Made by a program: the position numbers and the translations under genes. Shown here piece by piece: positions 52,157 to 61,793 of a DNA stretch of 64,000 nt. A model generated the notes under the pieces. The model saw only the letters and a list, made by a program, of their open reading frames with translations. It was not told where the DNA came from and searched no databases. Position 1 is the first letter of the stretch. Each line of letters starts with the position of its first letter. The stretch is from an uncultured Saprospiraceae bacterium (GTDB taxonomy: Bacteria > Bacteroidota > Bacteroidia > Chitinophagales > Saprospiraceae). The DNA lies in assembly GCA_937928045.1 (NCBI GenBank), contig CALFWO010000011.1, positions 47,638 through 111,637 of the forward strand. The letters are read 5' to 3'.

Positions 52157-52777
52157 TCATTTCATCAAATGAAGACCACATTCTCTTCGATCATCCACCT
52201 TAGTAGGATCATGGTACCTTGGTTCATTTGGAAGATTGTATTTCAATAAATATTGATCAATTTGATCATCCGAATAATAGTAAAACGGAGATACTTTTAA
52301 TATTCCATTTGTACCGATCGATAGAATGTCTAAACTATCTCTATAGGTTGTTTGGCCTTTTCTAATATTCGAAAACCAAATATCTGGATTATGTAATTCT
52401 AAAGCTCTTCTAAATGGCTCAATTTTGACCTGCGCAGTAAACCGTTTATGAGCCTTTGTTCCAACCTCAGGTATACCCATAATCACGTTTCTATACGCAA
52501 CAGTCTGTCGCGGAACATAAATGTTCATTTTTAATCTCAATTGATTAATCAGAACATTGGCAAAATTATAGGTAGCAGAAGTGTTGTAGCCAGTATCAAT
52601 CCATACAACATCAATTTTGTCATCAAAGCTACTCACTGCGTGCAATAAACTCGCTGACCTAGGACCAAAATTGGTGGTAACTATTGGACGATTGGCATGA
52701 ACCAATGCCCAACTTATGATCTCTTGCGGAGTTTTATTTCTTAACGCTTGATTCTTCTTTTCAATATTTAATTTCAT
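52157..52777 (-). CDS. cysH: Phosphoadenylyl-sulfate reductase-like protein (CysH family)
   Basis: A 206-residue protein of the PAPS reductase/ATP pyrophosphatase fold. TTNFGPRSASLLHAV takes the PP-loop position, then WIDTGYNTSATY, GRPxR-like NIRKGQTTYRDSL and the C-terminal RRECGLH with the catalytic Cys. The Cys pairs that bind the 4Fe-4S cluster in APS reductases are absent, so a PAPS-type enzyme is expected. It would reduce activated sulfate to sulfite with thioredoxin. No other cys assimilation genes are adjacent. Confidence 0.87.
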   Translation of the reverse strand: MKLNIEKKNQALRNKTPQEIISWALVHANRPIVTTNFGPRSASLLHAVSSFDDKIDVVWIDTGYNTSATYNFANVLINQLRLKMNIYVPRQTVAYRNVIMGIPEVGTKAHKRFTAQVKIEPFRRALELHNPDIWFSNIRKGQTTYRDSLDILSIGTNGILKVSPFYYYSDDQIDQYLLKYNLPNEPRYHDPTKVDDRRECGLHLMK

Positions 52778-52820
52778 AAATAACGCTAAAGCATATGAAT
52801 TTAAATGTAGACTCGGCTAA

Positions 52821-53459
52821 TTATAAATTCGGTTGAGGAGTTAGTCTTAAATAAGGCTTTATTTCTTTGCTTCCTTTAGGAAATAATTCAGGAATCTGCT
52901 CATTCGAGATACTTGGGGATATCACACAATCTTCTCCATGTTTCCAATTAGCAGGAGTCGCTACTTTATAATCTGAAGTCAACTGAAGAGAATCAATCAC
53001 TCTCAAAAGTTCATCAAAGTTTCTTCCTGTGGAAGCAGGATAGGTGATCGTCAATTTTACTTTTTTATCATCACCAATCACAAAAACAGACCGAACAGTA
53101 AGTTTGCTATCTGCGTTGGGATGTATCATGTCGTATAACTGGGCAACCTTACGATCTTCATCAGCTATTATTGGAAAGTTAACAATGGTATTTTGTGTTT
53201 CATTAATGTCTTTTATCCAACCCTTATGGGATGTCAAACCATCCACACTTAGCGCTACCACTTTTACATTTCTTTTTCCAAATTCCGCTTTGTATTTCGC
53301 CACGGTTCCAAGTTCAGTCGTACAAACTGGGGTGTAGTCCGCCGGGTGCGAAAACAAAATTCCCCAGCCATCTCCAAGCCAATCATGAAAATTGATTTCT
53401 CCTTCCGTAGATACCGCGGTAAAGTTTGGTGCTTCATCACCCAATCTAATCTTACTCAT
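52821..53459 (-). CDS. 1-Cys peroxiredoxin (Prx6 subfamily)
   Basis: A 212-residue protein with the peroxidatic motif HPADYTPVCTTELG and the Prx6-type C-terminal domain (TPANWKHGEDCVISPSIS, with PKGSKEI). A further Cys in the GEDCVI loop could act as resolving residue, but the family normally uses external thiols. It reduces H2O2 and lipid or persulfide peroxides. It is 43 bp upstream of cysH in the same direction, so the two probably form an operon. Confidence 0.93.
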   Translation of the reverse strand: MSKIRLGDEAPNFTAVSTEGEINFHDWLGDGWGILFSHPADYTPVCTTELGTVAKYKAEFGKRNVKVVALSVDGLTSHKGWIKDINETQNTIVNFPIIADEDRKVAQLYDMIHPNADSKLTVRSVFVIGDDKKVKLTITYPASTGRNFDELLRVIDSLQLTSDYKVATPANWKHGEDCVISPSISNEQIPELFPKGSKEIKPYLRLTPQPNL

Positions 53460-53637
53460 TCTATTCTATTTTAGAAATTCAATTAATTTATCCTTGCTTT
53501 TCTGCAATTTTAATCTATTCCCACTAATGAAAAGGTATGGAAACTATCTTAATACATGTTATTCCTATCGACTTAATAGGAATTAAGCGCAAGTAAGTAT
53601 ATTTCCGGAGATTTGTCAAGTAATTTTGGAGAAAATT

Positions 53638-54045
53638 TTAAATTAAATCAGCGAGCGTACGATTATTATAGATTTCCAAAGTACTGTCCCTTACAGCTTC
53701 CATTAGGTTTCTAACTGCGCAATGATCAGGTTCTTTACAATCCTCACACTTCTCATAGAAATTCAAACTAACACAAGGAACCATAGCTATTGGGCCTTCT
53801 AGGATTCTAATTACTGCGGACATCTTAATTTCTTCGGGAGTTTTCAATAGATAGTAACCACCAAATTTTCCTTTTTTAGACCCCAAAAGTCCATGAGATT
53901 TGAGAGATAAAAGGATACTTTCCAAAAATTTACGTGAGATCTGTTCACTTTCTGAAATGGTTTTGATTTGCACAGGATTTCCACTGCTATTTCGAGCAAT
54001 AAAAACCAAGGCTTTCAATCCGTATTTCGTTTTTTTAGCGATCAT
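53638..54045 (-). CDS. Rrf2-family transcription regulator
   Basis: A 135-residue protein with winged-helix domain KKTKYGLKALVFIAR, TISESEQISRKFLESILLSLKSHGLL and GKFGGYYLLKTP. Cysteines in PCVSLNFYEKCEDCKEPDHCAV form a possible Fe-S or thiol sensor of the CymR/IscR/RsrR type. It lies 178 bp upstream of the peroxiredoxin-cysH pair on the same strand and may control it. Confidence 0.9.
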   Translation of the reverse strand: MIAKKTKYGLKALVFIARNSSGNPVQIKTISESEQISRKFLESILLSLKSHGLLGSKKGKFGGYYLLKTPEEIKMSAVIRILEGPIAMVPCVSLNFYEKCEDCKEPDHCAVRNLMEAVRDSTLEIYNNRTLADLI

Positions 54046-54225
54046 GTCAATGAAAAAGACTAGAACTACAATATTACTAATAATTCAAACTTTCATTTGA
54101 TTAAATATCAATTTAGCTTTTGATTATTTCGTTGACATTCATAGACTTAGTAAATAGTCCAAACCTAATCTTAAGATAGGACATAATGCTGACACTTAGC
54201 AAGGTGATTCTAATAGTTGTTTTTT

Positions 54226-54233
54226 TAGATTTG
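54226..54233 (+). promoter_or_regulatory. -7 box upstream of the TonB receptor gene
   Basis: TAGATTTG is an exact TAnnTTTG, 29 bp before the ATG at 54263. No TTG stands at the expected -33 distance. Confidence 0.55.
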
Positions 54234-54262
54234 CGCCCGTTTGCAAAAAGAACATAACAATT

Positions 54263-56230
54263 ATGGGCCAAATTAGAATAATCAAAAGTCTATTCGCTTC
54301 GCTAATTTTTCTCTTAGGTCTGAATACACAATTGCTCAGTCAAGCGCAAGTTTCAGCAATAGATACCATCGTCATTCAAACGACCAATATTCCTTTAAAA
54401 TCGAATGAGACTGGTCGAAACGTTACGGTGATTCCGCAAGTGGAAATTGCTAAGATGAGCTATACCTCTCTGGACGATTTACTCCAATACCTACCAGGAA
54501 TAGAAGTACAATCGCGCAATGCGTTCGGTGCTCAAGGGGACATCAGTATGCGAGGAGCCACCTATACTCAAGTGCTTGTATTGATTAATGGTATGAAAAT
54601 AAATGATCCATTAACCGGCCATTTTAATAGTTACATGCCAGTGACCCCAGCGGAGATTGAACGAATTGAAGTGCTGCGTGGTGCTGCCTCGGCCATTTAC
54701 GGTGCGGATGCCGTTGGTGGAGTCATTAATATCATCACCAAAAGTTTTAGATCGGAAGACAACCTTAGAACTGACATTTCTGGAGAACTGAATTATGGGG
54801 AAAATAAATTGGTGAATACTCAACAAGGAATGTCAGTAGGCAACAATAAATATTACATCGGTGGTGGCATTTACATGAATAAATCCGACGGAGAATTGGT
54901 CCCAGAAAATTCATTGACGGATTCTACTTCCTTAGCGGCTTACAATAATTTTTTTGACATCAGAACAGTGGGTATTTCCGCAGGTTATAAATTCAATAAT
55001 CAATGGAATATTCAACTTCGCAGTGCCTATGATGATCGTGATTTTGCCGCAAGATATTTTTACACCAATAGTACTTTTGATAAATCTGTAGAAGCCACCC
55101 GAAACTGGTGGAACCAAATCAAAATAAATAATATAAACGAAAACAATTCTACTGATATCAATTTAGCTTTCAGAGCAGGTACGGACGAGTTCGTATTTTC
55201 TCCAGACTTTCCTTCAACCAATTTACACAACACCCAATTTTGGAATCTAAATGTAAATCACTTGAGAATTCTTAGTGATAGATTGTCTATCAAAGTAGGA
55301 GGCCAATTTGATCGTCGTTCTATAGAAAGTACTGATCGCGGAAATCATAATAATATCCATTTCGGTGGCTATGCTATGGGAGTATTTAGAGCGGAAAATG
55401 GATTGAATGTCACAGGAAGTTTAAGACTTGATTATGATGACAATTACAAATTAGAATTTACGCCTCAAGTCAACTTATCCTATAATATTGATAAATTAAC
55501 TTTGAGAGCTTCTGCCGGTAGATCTATCAGAGCAGCTGATTACACCGAGCGTTTTGTTTCTTACAATATCGAATCTTTAAGTCCTGGAAGATCTTTGGGC
55601 AATCCAAACTTAGCGGCAGAATCCAGCTGGTCAGAAGAAATAGGAATAGATGTTCAATTGGCTAGAAACTGGACAATCAAAGCTACTGGGTTTTCAAGAC
55701 AATCCAGTAATTTAATCGATTATGTTCCAACTTTGGCGGAAGACATCGAACGCAATAGCAATCTCAATGCTGGGGTAAGTTATTTTTATGCCAACAATAT
55801 AACAGATGTTACAACAAGTGGTTTTGAGTTGGAATCCTGGTTGAGCAAAAAATTAGGTGATAGAAAAACGTTGTCTTGGTCTCTTGGTTACACATTCTTA
55901 AATACTACCAACGAAGAAGATGTTATTTCCGTTTATATTTCTTCTCATGCTAAGCATTTGGTCACGACAAATTTTATATTAAATCTTGATAAATTTGATC
56001 TTTCGATCAATGGAATTTACAAGCAAAGAACTGAAAGGTTTGCGGAGGCCATTAATTCTACTTTGGCACCTTCTTATACATTATGGAATGCTAGAGTTGG
56101 ATTCCGTGTCACCAATAATTTTGGTATTCAATTCCAAATCCACAATTTAATGAACACCGAATATCAAGACTTCCTCGGGGCCAGAATGCCTGGCAGATGG
56201 ATGATGGGAGGGTTAAAATACAAGTTCTAA
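54263..56230 (+). CDS. TonB-dependent receptor
   Basis: A 655-residue protein with a signal peptide (about residues 1-27). There is no carboxypeptidase-like domain. The plug starts near 50 (TSLDDLLQYLPGIEVQSRNAFGAQGDISMRG, GAASAIYGADAVGGVINIITK) and a barrel ends MGGLKYKF. It resembles the BtuB/CirA-like receptors for cofactors or siderophores. A lipoprotein gene follows 35 bp downstream and is likely its partner. The substrate is unknown. Confidence 0.92.
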   Translation: MGQIRIIKSLFASLIFLLGLNTQLLSQAQVSAIDTIVIQTTNIPLKSNETGRNVTVIPQVEIAKMSYTSLDDLLQYLPGIEVQSRNAFGAQGDISMRGATYTQVLVLINGMKINDPLTGHFNSYMPVTPAEIERIEVLRGAASAIYGADAVGGVINIITKSFRSEDNLRTDISGELNYGENKLVNTQQGMSVGNNKYYIGGGIYMNKSDGELVPENSLTDSTSLAAYNNFFDIRTVGISAGYKFNNQWNIQLRSAYDDRDFAARYFYTNSTFDKSVEATRNWWNQIKINNINENNSTDINLAFRAGTDEFVFSPDFPSTNLHNTQFWNLNVNHLRILSDRLSIKVGGQFDRRSIESTDRGNHNNIHFGGYAMGVFRAENGLNVTGSLRLDYDDNYKLEFTPQVNLSYNIDKLTLRASAGRSIRAADYTERFVSYNIESLSPGRSLGNPNLAAESSWSEEIGIDVQLARNWTIKATGFSRQSSNLIDYVPTLAEDIERNSNLNAGVSYFYANNITDVTTSGFELESWLSKKLGDRKTLSWSLGYTFLNTTNEEDVISVYISSHAKHLVTTNFILNLDKFDLSINGIYKQRTERFAEAINSTLAPSYTLWNARVGFRVTNNFGIQFQIHNLMNTEYQDFLGARMPGRWMMGGLKYKF

Positions 56231-56265
56231 TTGGAGATTTGACGGAAAATGAATAATTTAGTCAG

Positions 56266-57576
56266 ATGAGATTTTCATTGGCTAATATTCTCTTTTTGAA
56301 ATTCATGCTATTGGCAATAGCCCTTTGCACAATTAGCGCTTGTACTGAAGACGAAATTCCCCCAGAAGAGTTTGATCAAGAAGTGTTGTTGGAAATTACC
56401 CAAAGAAGTTGGCCAGCTATCAACTATGATCATATTTTCCTAAGCACAAAGGATGGGAAATTGGTGGATTGCAGGTATAATTTCTGGAATTCACCAACTG
56501 AATTTGTAAACGAAATACCTTTACAAGATGACTATTTAAATATTACCTTTTCGGATTTCCCCAACTTAGACCTCAATCAATACAGACTTTATACTTATAC
56601 AAATATTAATAGAAAGGCTTGGGAAATGCATAAGATAAAAACTTCGCTTGAACCTTTCGCTTTTGACACAAGCATTCCAATCTTCTGGAAACCAGAGCCA
56701 GGAATAAACCCTGAAACCTATTTCATTTACAATGCTTGTAATCGTAATAATATCCAGCGATACGAATGGCTAATTAGTGATAATCCATATTTAGAAGGTC
56801 AAATTTATTGCAATGATATGTTTATACTTTCGTATGAACCCAGTGGTGAAATCTCCTATAAATTATTCAATGACATAAACCCAAATGATTCGATACTGCT
56901 TGACTTCGATAATTATACGAAGCTTCCAATCGCAGACTTAACAACATCTATTGATGGAGATATTCGAGTAAAGAATATTACGGGATTAAGAGTTCCAGGA
57001 AAATTGGATGAAGCAATTCGGTATTACGATCCTGAATTTGATAACAACTTTGGTCCTGGAGACTATGGCGACTTGGCCGATGGAAAAATAATTTATCCGG
57101 AAAATACTTTTGCAGAATTTTACACAAATATTGAGATCACAAGTCCAAAGAATGATTATTTCTTGAGAGATTTTGGAGCTCCAATTTATGACTACTCTCC
57201 TACTCCATCCAAAATAACTATGGATGGTACGGATGTTAACTCTTTTATAGTTTCCCCGAATGGAGAAAATGCTGATTTCTATGGAGTAACTTGGGAAGTA
57301 AAAAATGAAGATTTTGATATAGAATGGACGGTTTATCACGATGCCGATCAAACTGAAAAAATAACACTTCCTCCAATGCCTGAATGCGTAATTCAAATAC
57401 AAACCAGACTATCAAGGTCTGACTTTAAACTTAAATCAATTCAAAGTTACACCTATGAAAATATCAATTCCTTGGAAGACTATATCAATAAAAGATTTGA
57501 TCCAGATTCAGGAGTTGATGGTTTCGAGCTTGAATATTTAGGAGGGCGTTATGAAAAAAAGACGGTAAAACCATAG
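56266..57576 (+). CDS. Lipoprotein partner of the TonB receptor, unknown function
   Basis: A 436-residue protein with a lipoprotein signal (LCTISACTEDE). The mature part is beta-rich with aromatic and acidic loops (YNFWNSPTEFVNEIPL, RYYDPEFDNNFGPGDYGDLADG). No family was recognised. The close spacing after the TonB receptor gene suggests a surface substrate-binding or processing role, comparable with but unrelated to SusD. Confidence 0.75.
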   Translation: MRFSLANILFLKFMLLAIALCTISACTEDEIPPEEFDQEVLLEITQRSWPAINYDHIFLSTKDGKLVDCRYNFWNSPTEFVNEIPLQDDYLNITFSDFPNLDLNQYRLYTYTNINRKAWEMHKIKTSLEPFAFDTSIPIFWKPEPGINPETYFIYNACNRNNIQRYEWLISDNPYLEGQIYCNDMFILSYEPSGEISYKLFNDINPNDSILLDFDNYTKLPIADLTTSIDGDIRVKNITGLRVPGKLDEAIRYYDPEFDNNFGPGDYGDLADGKIIYPENTFAEFYTNIEITSPKNDYFLRDFGAPIYDYSPTPSKITMDGTDVNSFIVSPNGENADFYGVTWEVKNEDFDIEWTVYHDADQTEKITLPPMPECVIQIQTRLSRSDFKLKSIQSYTYENINSLEDYINKRFDPDSGVDGFELEYLGGRYEKKTVKP

Positions 57577-57600
57577 TCCAAGTGCAATAGATCACTAAAA

Positions 57601-58869
57601 TCACTTTAACACGGGCGGACCAGTTTTGAAACCCGGAGACATATCAGGCTTTATTCCAGAGATTCGAGCTATCAACAATTTAAATGTGCCACTTATACTT
57701 TGGCGCCCAGCTCGACTTTGCTCCGCTTGCAGCTCGCCATTTTTTTCAGAAAGAATAAATTTAAATATATAGTCTTCCTCGTTTCCGTCCAAATCTCCGA
57801 AAGTTCCAAATCGCATATCATTGAGCTGAAGCAATCCATCTCTTCTTCGAATAATGTTGTAATAACCATCGCTAAACCAAGTCAATATTTCGTAGGTGCG
57901 ATCTCCTTTATATTGATCAATTAAATGATGATTTTTAGGGAAGATTCTAAATTTGCCAATTTCTGCAGGTTGGTCGAAAAGAGACAGCTGCGCATGGTAG
58001 TAGGCGGTGTCTCCTTCTGCTACAACATTCCAAAGGTAATTGTTCAATATTGTTGGATTAGTTGTATAGCGCGTGACTTCCATGTTGTTTCTTTTGAAAC
58101 CCGCTTCTGCGATTCGATCTACTTGGGTTTTATGATACCAGCCAAATAATAAATATGCAGAACTTAAACCAATTCCAATCCAATTAATAACACTTCGCGC
58201 TTTGCGTCCTCTTGTATAAATCGAAGCGGCAATTAAGCAAATTAAAAACGGAACCGTATAAATTGGATCTGCAACAGAAATAGTATTAAAAGCTACGCGA
58301 TAATCATTAAATGGCTGAAACAGTTGTGTGCCATAAGCTGTGCAGGAATCTAACAATGGATGCGTGATCGTCGCCCAAAAGAATAGCCAGACCCAATCAA
58401 AGTAGTTGGTATTAATTTCGGAAGGTTCTTTTTTGTAATACCCTTTCCAAATAATAGTAGATAGTAAGGAAAAAATTCCGATTGTAACCGCCACCACGGG
58501 CATACTAATATTACCGCTGGCCATCACTGGAACATAATTGAACAATCCCATGAAAACTAAGACCGCACCAAGCCAAAAGGTCGTACCCAGCCCCCGGTAT
58601 TTTACACTTTTATAAAGATTATTCTCATAGATTTTATTGACCACATAGGCGAATGCAAACGGTGCTACAACTGCAAAGAAAATACTATGCGTCAATCCCC
58701 GATGAAAAGCCAAGGCAGTCATTTCGTCAGTCATGAAATTAGCCACAACATCCAAGTCAGGAATAGTGCCTGCTACCGCGCCCCACAACATCGCTCGATT
58801 ACCTGCTTTTTTTCCCAAAACCACCTCTCCTACTGCGGCCCCTAAAACGATCTGTGTTACTGAATCCAA
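57601..58869 (-). CDS. YdjM-like membrane-bound metal-dependent hydrolase
   Basis: A 422-residue protein. The family start (DSVTQIVLGAAVGEVVLGKKAGNRAMLWGAVAGTIPDLDVVANF, broken here as DSVTQ...PDLD) and HRGLTHSIFFAVVAPF are typical of YdjM/DUF457, with metal ligands His, Asp, His and His (second motif THPLLDSCTAYGTQLF). Several transmembrane helices are followed by a 150-residue C-terminal soluble extension. The start is TTG at 58869; no ATG is available before an in-frame stop. Confidence 0.88.
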   Translation of the reverse strand: MDSVTQIVLGAAVGEVVLGKKAGNRAMLWGAVAGTIPDLDVVANFMTDEMTALAFHRGLTHSIFFAVVAPFAFAYVVNKIYENNLYKSVKYRGLGTTFWLGAVLVFMGLFNYVPVMASGNISMPVVAVTIGIFSLLSTIIWKGYYKKEPSEINTNYFDWVWLFFWATITHPLLDSCTAYGTQLFQPFNDYRVAFNTISVADPIYTVPFLICLIAASIYTRGRKARSVINWIGIGLSSAYLLFGWYHKTQVDRIAEAGFKRNNMEVTRYTTNPTILNNYLWNVVAEGDTAYYHAQLSLFDQPAEIGKFRIFPKNHHLIDQYKGDRTYEILTWFSDGYYNIIRRRDGLLQLNDMRFGTFGDLDGNEEDYIFKFILSEKNGELQAEQSRAGRQSISGTFKLLIARISGIKPDMSPGFKTGPPVLK

Positions 58870-59069
58870 AGTGATTGATTTTGTTCCAATTAAACCTCCA
58901 ACGAAAGGTAATGTTTAGAATATCGGCGAAAGTAAGACAAAGCTTTTAGTATTCTAACTTTTTAATACTAGCCGATTAATCTGATCGATAAAACAATCAA
59001 AACAATACTTATTTAAATCGAATCGTAACTTGCACTTTTATTGATTAAACCATCGGAAAATTTTGTCTT

Positions 59070-59609
59070 ATGATTCTAAAATCTTTTACCATGATTACGG
59101 ATAGTTTGCGACTGCGCATTCCTAATGAATCTGATGTTCCATATATTTTTGAAGCTTCAAAAGTTCCTGGTTTCACTGATGGCTTGATGTGGGATACACC
59201 TGAAAAAATGGAAGACTTGTTAGCCAATGTCACTGGGGCAATAGCGGCTTGGGATCAGGGCGCTGCATATGTCTTTAGCATGATCGAAAAAGAAAGTGAT
59301 GAATTTGCCGGGCGGGTGGTAATTAGAATTACGAAGGAAGTGAATCGCTGGAATGTTGGATTTTGGACTGTTCCGAAGTTCCAGCGGAAGGGATATATGA
59401 AAGAAGCATTGGAGGCTGTTGTTGAATTTGGATTTTTGGATTTAGAAGCCGAATGTGTTGAAGCTGATTATGCCGTGTGGAATAAAGCTAGTGAGATGAC
59501 ACTAAAGTCGGCAGGATTTAAATTTGAGCAAATTATCAAAGATGGCTTTGTGAAAAATGGGGTGAAATCTGATGAAAATAGAATGGTAATTTTTCCTCCG
59601 GCAGAATAG
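59070..59609 (+). CDS. GNAT-family N-acetyltransferase (RimJ/RimL-like)
   Basis: A 179-residue protein with TDSLRLRIPNESDVPYIFEASKVPG, GFWTVPKFQRKGYMKEALEAVVEFGF (acetyl-CoA binding, Q/RxxGxG/A variant) and NKASEMTLKSAGFKFE. This is the RimJ/RimL-type layout. ATG 59070 or 59091 may start it. Substrate unknown. Confidence 0.9.
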   Translation: MILKSFTMITDSLRLRIPNESDVPYIFEASKVPGFTDGLMWDTPEKMEDLLANVTGAIAAWDQGAAYVFSMIEKESDEFAGRVVIRITKEVNRWNVGFWTVPKFQRKGYMKEALEAVVEFGFLDLEAECVEADYAVWNKASEMTLKSAGFKFEQIIKDGFVKNGVKSDENRMVIFPPAE

Positions 59610-59807
59610 AAAGTCCTTTTTTAATATAATTCATCGGTCGCAGGCCATTCTAGTTCAATTCTAAGCGCGTTCTTTCTAGGAGAAGCTGACTTTGCCTAAG
59701 TAGTAATACATACTCCCGTAAGAGGTCTGAAATTACACAGATTTGCTATTTGTTCAATTTTGCCGTATATTTATTTGATTATTTTATAATTTTCAAAATA
59801 ATATACC

Positions 59808-60179
59808 ATGAAGACGAATTCGAGAGAAATTATCATTTACTATCATCCTGAATCCAGCAGAGATCGGAAAACTGTGGCCCATGCTCGCGGAATTGTCCCT
59901 CATGTTAGAACTTACGCCTTTGGAAAAACACCATCGACAAAAACCAGTTGGCAAACAATTCTCAAGTCATTAGATATGCATCCAAAGGAGTTATTGAACA
60001 AGGCAGATCCCTATTATCAGGCCAATATCCGTGGACGAGAATTTAGCAAAGATCATTGGCTTCGCGTAATCGAACGTAATCCGAAACTGATCAAAGCAGC
60101 GATTGCCATCAAAGGAAATCAAGCCATTCTTTGTAATTCTGAACAAGATATCTATCGATTCAAAGGAGAACTAGCTTAG
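59808..60179 (+). CDS. ArsC/Spx-like thioredoxin-fold protein lacking the catalytic Cys
   Basis: A 123-residue protein aligned by eye with ArsC-family reductases: IIIYYHPESSRDRKTVAHAR at the active-site loop, LDMHPKELLNKADPYYQ, and NPKLIKAAIAIKGNQAILCNS. The usual HNPxCSxSR becomes HPESSRDR, so the catalytic Cys is replaced by Ser and no other early Cys is present. It cannot act as a classical arsenate reductase and may be a regulator or redox-dead paralogue. Confidence 0.75.
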   Translation: MKTNSREIIIYYHPESSRDRKTVAHARGIVPHVRTYAFGKTPSTKTSWQTILKSLDMHPKELLNKADPYYQANIRGREFSKDHWLRVIERNPKLIKAAIAIKGNQAILCNSEQDIYRFKGELA

Positions 60180-60266
60180 AAAAGCAGAGCCTGAGCGCTT
60201 TCGTTTAGTATAACTTAATGAAATGATCTAATCGCCAAAGAAGCAATTGGATATTGCTAATGCAGA

Positions 60267-60968
60267 TCAATCATTGAAAAGGAACATTCCGAATCCACCT
60301 GCATCTCTTAGAATAATATTATCTACGATTCCTTCTTTGTTGAAATGAGTGATTTCTTCAGCAATTGGAATTGCTCTTTCCCTTACTTTCGATATGATCG
60401 CCAAGTTTTCTTTTCCGTTGAAGAAGGTAAGTGAAGGATTAAAAAAAAGATGTGGACAACTCAAAGGCTTCATCAAACTTAGCCCCATTCCTCCAGGTTC
60501 TTTAAAGGCTACCCATCCTTGATCAGGATCTCCCATGGTTTGTTCAAAACCCAATACTTGCCAAAAGGCGATGGAGCGTTTCATATCCGAGGATTCCAAA
60601 CTGACTCCAGCGAAATTTCCAGTTAGTCCGAAGGATTTGCTCGAAAGCGCCTCTTTCATCTTATTTGTAATTGGACTCTCAGTTGTTAGTAAAATAACTG
60701 GTACGCCACAGGGACTTGCCAATAAATGACCAGCCGGGTATTCGTTGATTTTGGTATGTTTACCGAGTACTTCCAATTCCTTGTTCCAATCTTTTTGATA
60801 GAACTTCAAACAAGCTCTTGCAAATCGATCTGGATTGATTTCCATTACAAATTGACCATCAGTAACAAGGGCTGGATTTGAGCTTGATAAGACTTTAAAA
60901 TCCAATTGCCTATAGAATTCAAGGCTTTTTTCAAGCTTATTGGTCGCTGTTTGAAGATGACATCTCAT
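60267..60968 (-). CDS. Two-domain VOC (glyoxalase/bleomycin-resistance) protein
   Basis: 233 residues from ATG 60968 (RCHLQTATNKLEKSLEFYRQLDF). The first VOC module spans about 1-115, the second about 120-230 (FAGVSLESSDMKRSIAFWQVLGFEQTMG, DQGWVAFKEPGGMGLSLMKP, ILRDAGGFGMFLF). The metal ligands are not obvious. Upstream in-frame sequence lacks similarity and is left out. Function unknown. Confidence 0.82.
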   Translation of the reverse strand: MRCHLQTATNKLEKSLEFYRQLDFKVLSSSNPALVTDGQFVMEINPDRFARACLKFYQKDWNKELEVLGKHTKINEYPAGHLLASPCGVPVILLTTESPITNKMKEALSSKSFGLTGNFAGVSLESSDMKRSIAFWQVLGFEQTMGDPDQGWVAFKEPGGMGLSLMKPLSCPHLFFNPSLTFFNGKENLAIISKVRERAIPIAEEITHFNKEGIVDNIILRDAGGFGMFLFND

Positions 60969-61115
60969 AACAAATATCTTTCTTGCTAAGGTAGCGATCA
61001 GCAAAGGAAAAATCAAGGTTGTCTTAGTTTCTCGCTTTATCCACAATCGATATTCATTGGAAGCAAATTTCCCCTTGTTTTTTTAGATATTTGCGGCAGA
61101 ATAACCTTTCAAAAC

Positions 61116-61787
61116 ATGAATGAAGAGCTGGATTTTTTTCAGAATCTATTTGATCCTGCAACGCAGAAAATAAATATGACCTTGCTAGGTCTACAATTGA
61201 TCCTTACACCTTTGCTGTGTTTTATAATTTCCTATTTCTATGTGAGATTCGGGAATTCGCTGTCCAATAGAAAAGCATTATCGAAAAATTTTGTTTTGAT
61301 AGGTTTGACGACGATGATCATTATTACGATTGTCAAATCGTCACTAGCGCTTTCGTTAGGATTGGTAGGAGCATTGTCGATTGTTAGATTCAGGACAGCA
61401 ATCAAAGAACCTGAGGAACTTGCTTATTTCTTCATTGTTATTTGCATTGGACTTGGAATTGGTGCGGAACAGATGTTAGTGACCTTCATCGGAACACTTA
61501 CTATCTGTTTGGTTATATTCATAACGAATAGAAAAACTGTTGAAGAAGTAACACAAAATCTTATTATTAGACTACCAGCAGCCAATAGAAATCAATCGGA
61601 AGGACTGGTAGAACATCTTCGTTCAAAAAGTAGTGCATTGGAATTGCGACGGATGGATGAAAATTCAGATGGATTGGAATTGAGCTTTGGCATCAGTTTT
61701 AAAGATTTAAAAAGTTTGATGGAAGTGAAAGATCACTTACATGAAAAATTTCCAGATGCCTCCTTCAGCTTTTTACAAAAGGTATAA
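61116..61787 (+). CDS. DUF4956 membrane protein
   Basis: A 223-residue protein with four hydrophobic helices (LQLILTPLLCFIISYFYV, FVLIGLTTMIIITIVKSSLAL, FFIVICIGLGIGAEQMLV, FIGTLTICLVIFI). The DUF4956 hallmark LVGALSIVRFRTAIKEPEELAY links helices 2 and 3. A cytoplasmic C-terminal domain follows. DUF4956 genes commonly neighbour CotH-kinase and VTC/polyphosphate-polymerase genes; here a CotH-like gene follows after 6 bp. Confidence 0.92.
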   Translation: MNEELDFFQNLFDPATQKINMTLLGLQLILTPLLCFIISYFYVRFGNSLSNRKALSKNFVLIGLTTMIIITIVKSSLALSLGLVGALSIVRFRTAIKEPEELAYFFIVICIGLGIGAEQMLVTFIGTLTICLVIFITNRKTVEEVTQNLIIRLPAANRNQSEGLVEHLRSKSSALELRRMDENSDGLELSFGISFKDLKSLMEVKDHLHEKFPDASFSFLQKV

Positions 61788-61793
61788 TCAGGT

